Source: Granulosicoccus sp947495035
GTDB lineage: Bacteria; Pseudomonadota; Gammaproteobacteria; Granulosicoccales; Granulosicoccaceae
Length of the DNA stretch: 64,000 nt
NCBI RefSeq assembly: GCF_050589605.1
Contig: NZ_JBNGOO010000010.1
Direction: 5' to 3' (one strand)
Shown here: positions 63,985-64,000 of the stretch, one piece after another
How the letters are laid out: the number at the start of each line of letters is the position of its first letter
How positions within the stretch are numbered: the stretch's first letter is position 1
Program-made: the position numbers and the translations under genes
Notes under the pieces: model-generated
What the model was told of the DNA's origin: nothing
Database searches by the model: none
The model's input: the letters and a program-made list of their open reading frames with translations, nothing else

Positions 63985-64000
63985 GGTTCTGGCATCGGAG

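Overview
The window looks like chromosomal DNA of a free-living, aerobic, probably marine gammaproteobacterium with high GC. This is inferred from gene content: monomeric NADP isocitrate dehydrogenase, CbpA/CbpM, HrpB, CreA, an HpsN-like sulfonate dehydrogenase, a catalase, and many GGDEF/EAL and class III cyclase proteins. The genus cannot be fixed from the sequence. No rRNA, tRNA, CRISPR array or transposase was seen. There is one 95-base N gap (11687-11781) inside a tandem repeat.

Region by region. 1-9319: serine hydrolase, DUF938 methyltransferase, Fe/2OG oxygenase-like protein, a persulfide-dioxygenase-type metallo-hydrolase with a DUF2892 membrane protein, a DUF3422 remnant, DUF3047, a GGDEF/EAL protein and a VIT-type metal transporter. 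9320-16585: YdcH-like protein, cbpA-cbpM, the repeat-rich gap region, a haem-type membrane protein, a Tat-exported intradiol-dioxygenase-like protein and a large acidic repeat protein. 16586-21445: a five-gene overlapping operon for a polyamine-type ABC importer ending in a nitrilase. 21698-26272: catalase, AhpD-like protein and isocitrate dehydrogenase. 26806-29501: two cyclase-related signalling genes.

29621-47710 is the most notable part. It is a thiazole/oxazole-modified (TOMM) RiPP gene cluster. A 74-residue precursor with a nitrile-hydratase-like leader and a Cys-Cys C terminus (40773-40997) is followed by a fused E1-like/YcaO cyclodehydratase, an unknown small protein, an FAD monooxygenase, a tryptophan-halogenase-family flavoprotein and, two bases after the halogenase stop, a 1864-residue kinase/AAA/GAF/adenylate cyclase protein. 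A P450 lies upstream and a SagB-type azoline dehydrogenase is divergent. Next to them are a cyclic-nucleotide-binding protein and a large ABC exporter with its own cyclic-nucleotide-binding domain. The layout suggests that the cyclase tied to the biosynthetic operon signals to an exporter that binds cyclic nucleotide.

47997-64000: an SLC13-type permease, hrpB with an ElyC/YdcF-like gene, then a metabolic island (NAD-dependent epimerase, PLP decarboxylase, LysR regulator, HpsN-like dehydrogenase, DegT aminotransferase), creA, a DUF3179 protein, and a second GGDEF/EAL protein that may continue past the right edge. Short tandem arrays with 6-9 base units sit at or near the 3' ends of several genes.
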